Below, one piece after another: positions 32,017 through 32,022 of a DNA stretch of 32,022 nt. The first letter of the stretch is position 1; each line of letters opens with the position of its first letter. Position numbers and translations under genes: made by a program. The notes under the pieces were generated by a model. The model was not told the origin of the DNA. It did no database searches and saw only the letters and a program-made list of their open reading frames with translations. The DNA is taken from the NCBI GenBank assembly GCA_002361235.1, contig DESI01000062.1:1-32022 (forward strand), given 5' to 3'. Origin of the DNA: Porphyromonadaceae bacterium UBA3318 (lineage in GTDB: Bacteria > Bacteroidota > Bacteroidia > Bacteroidales > Muribaculaceae).

Positions 32017-32022
32017 AGGGAG

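Overview
The window looks like a chromosomal segment of a high-GC member of the Bacteroidales, with Muribaculaceae-like species the best guess and Alistipes or Barnesiella-type genomes not excluded. The reasons are lineage-typical genes (a sigma-54 regulator next to LptE and SecG, pdxJ-exbB-exbD-tonB, DUF4271-hemD, DUF2723/GT117, a Bacteroidetes-type PEP/pyruvate-binding protein, DUF4250), several promoters of the Bacteroidetes form TTG-N19/20-TAnnTTTG, and Bacteroidales-style glycan genes. No rRNA, tRNA, CRISPR array, phage module or complete insertion sequence was seen.

Layout. 1-3116 (+): a terminator from an upstream gene, then a sigma-54 activator, an LptE-type lipoprotein, a small TPR-like protein and SecG, with a 73-nt pure-purine tract between LptE and the TPR-like gene. 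3117-4490 (-): NAD kinase and an ACT-like protein that appears to have lost its CBS domains. 4671-7816 (+): pdxJ, the ExbB-ExbD-TonB energy-transduction set and a coiled-coil protein, closed by a perfect bidirectional terminator shared with miaB (-). 9247-10931 (+): a succinyl-CoA:acetate CoA-transferase behind an unusually structured leader. 10950-11060: nested inverted repeats that look like a MITE carrying a terminator. 11070-12706 (-): a small DMT-like membrane protein and an HGSNAT-like acyltransferase, separated by a palindrome-rich spacer.

12778-13430 (+) is a heavily decayed GH92 mannosidase. 13402-25714 (-) is one unbroken run of eight tightly spaced genes: a DUF2723/GT117 membrane glycosyltransferase, a polysaccharide deacetylase, an NAD-dependent epimerase, DUF4271, HemD, a 1001-residue receiver plus PEP/pyruvate-binding protein, a FucP-like permease and a PfkB kinase. 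26012-30692 (-) is a galactose operon (secreted GH2 beta-galactosidase, galactokinase, mutarotase) with a recognisable promoter and an upstream 21-bp-spaced direct repeat that looks like an activator site. 31043-31955 (-) holds an outer-membrane beta-barrel protein and a 54-residue DUF4250 gene.

How the genes fit together: the GH2-galK-galM unit frees galactose from glycans in the periplasm, then anomerises and phosphorylates it. ExbB/ExbD/TonB energise outer-membrane uptake. LptE, SecG, GT117 and the deacetylase serve envelope biogenesis. The CoA-transferase fits succinate/propionate/acetate fermentation. The strongest leads for follow-up are the receiver plus PPDK_N protein, the structured CoA-transferase leader, the repeat upstream of the gal promoter, the GH92 wreck and the CBS-less ACT protein.
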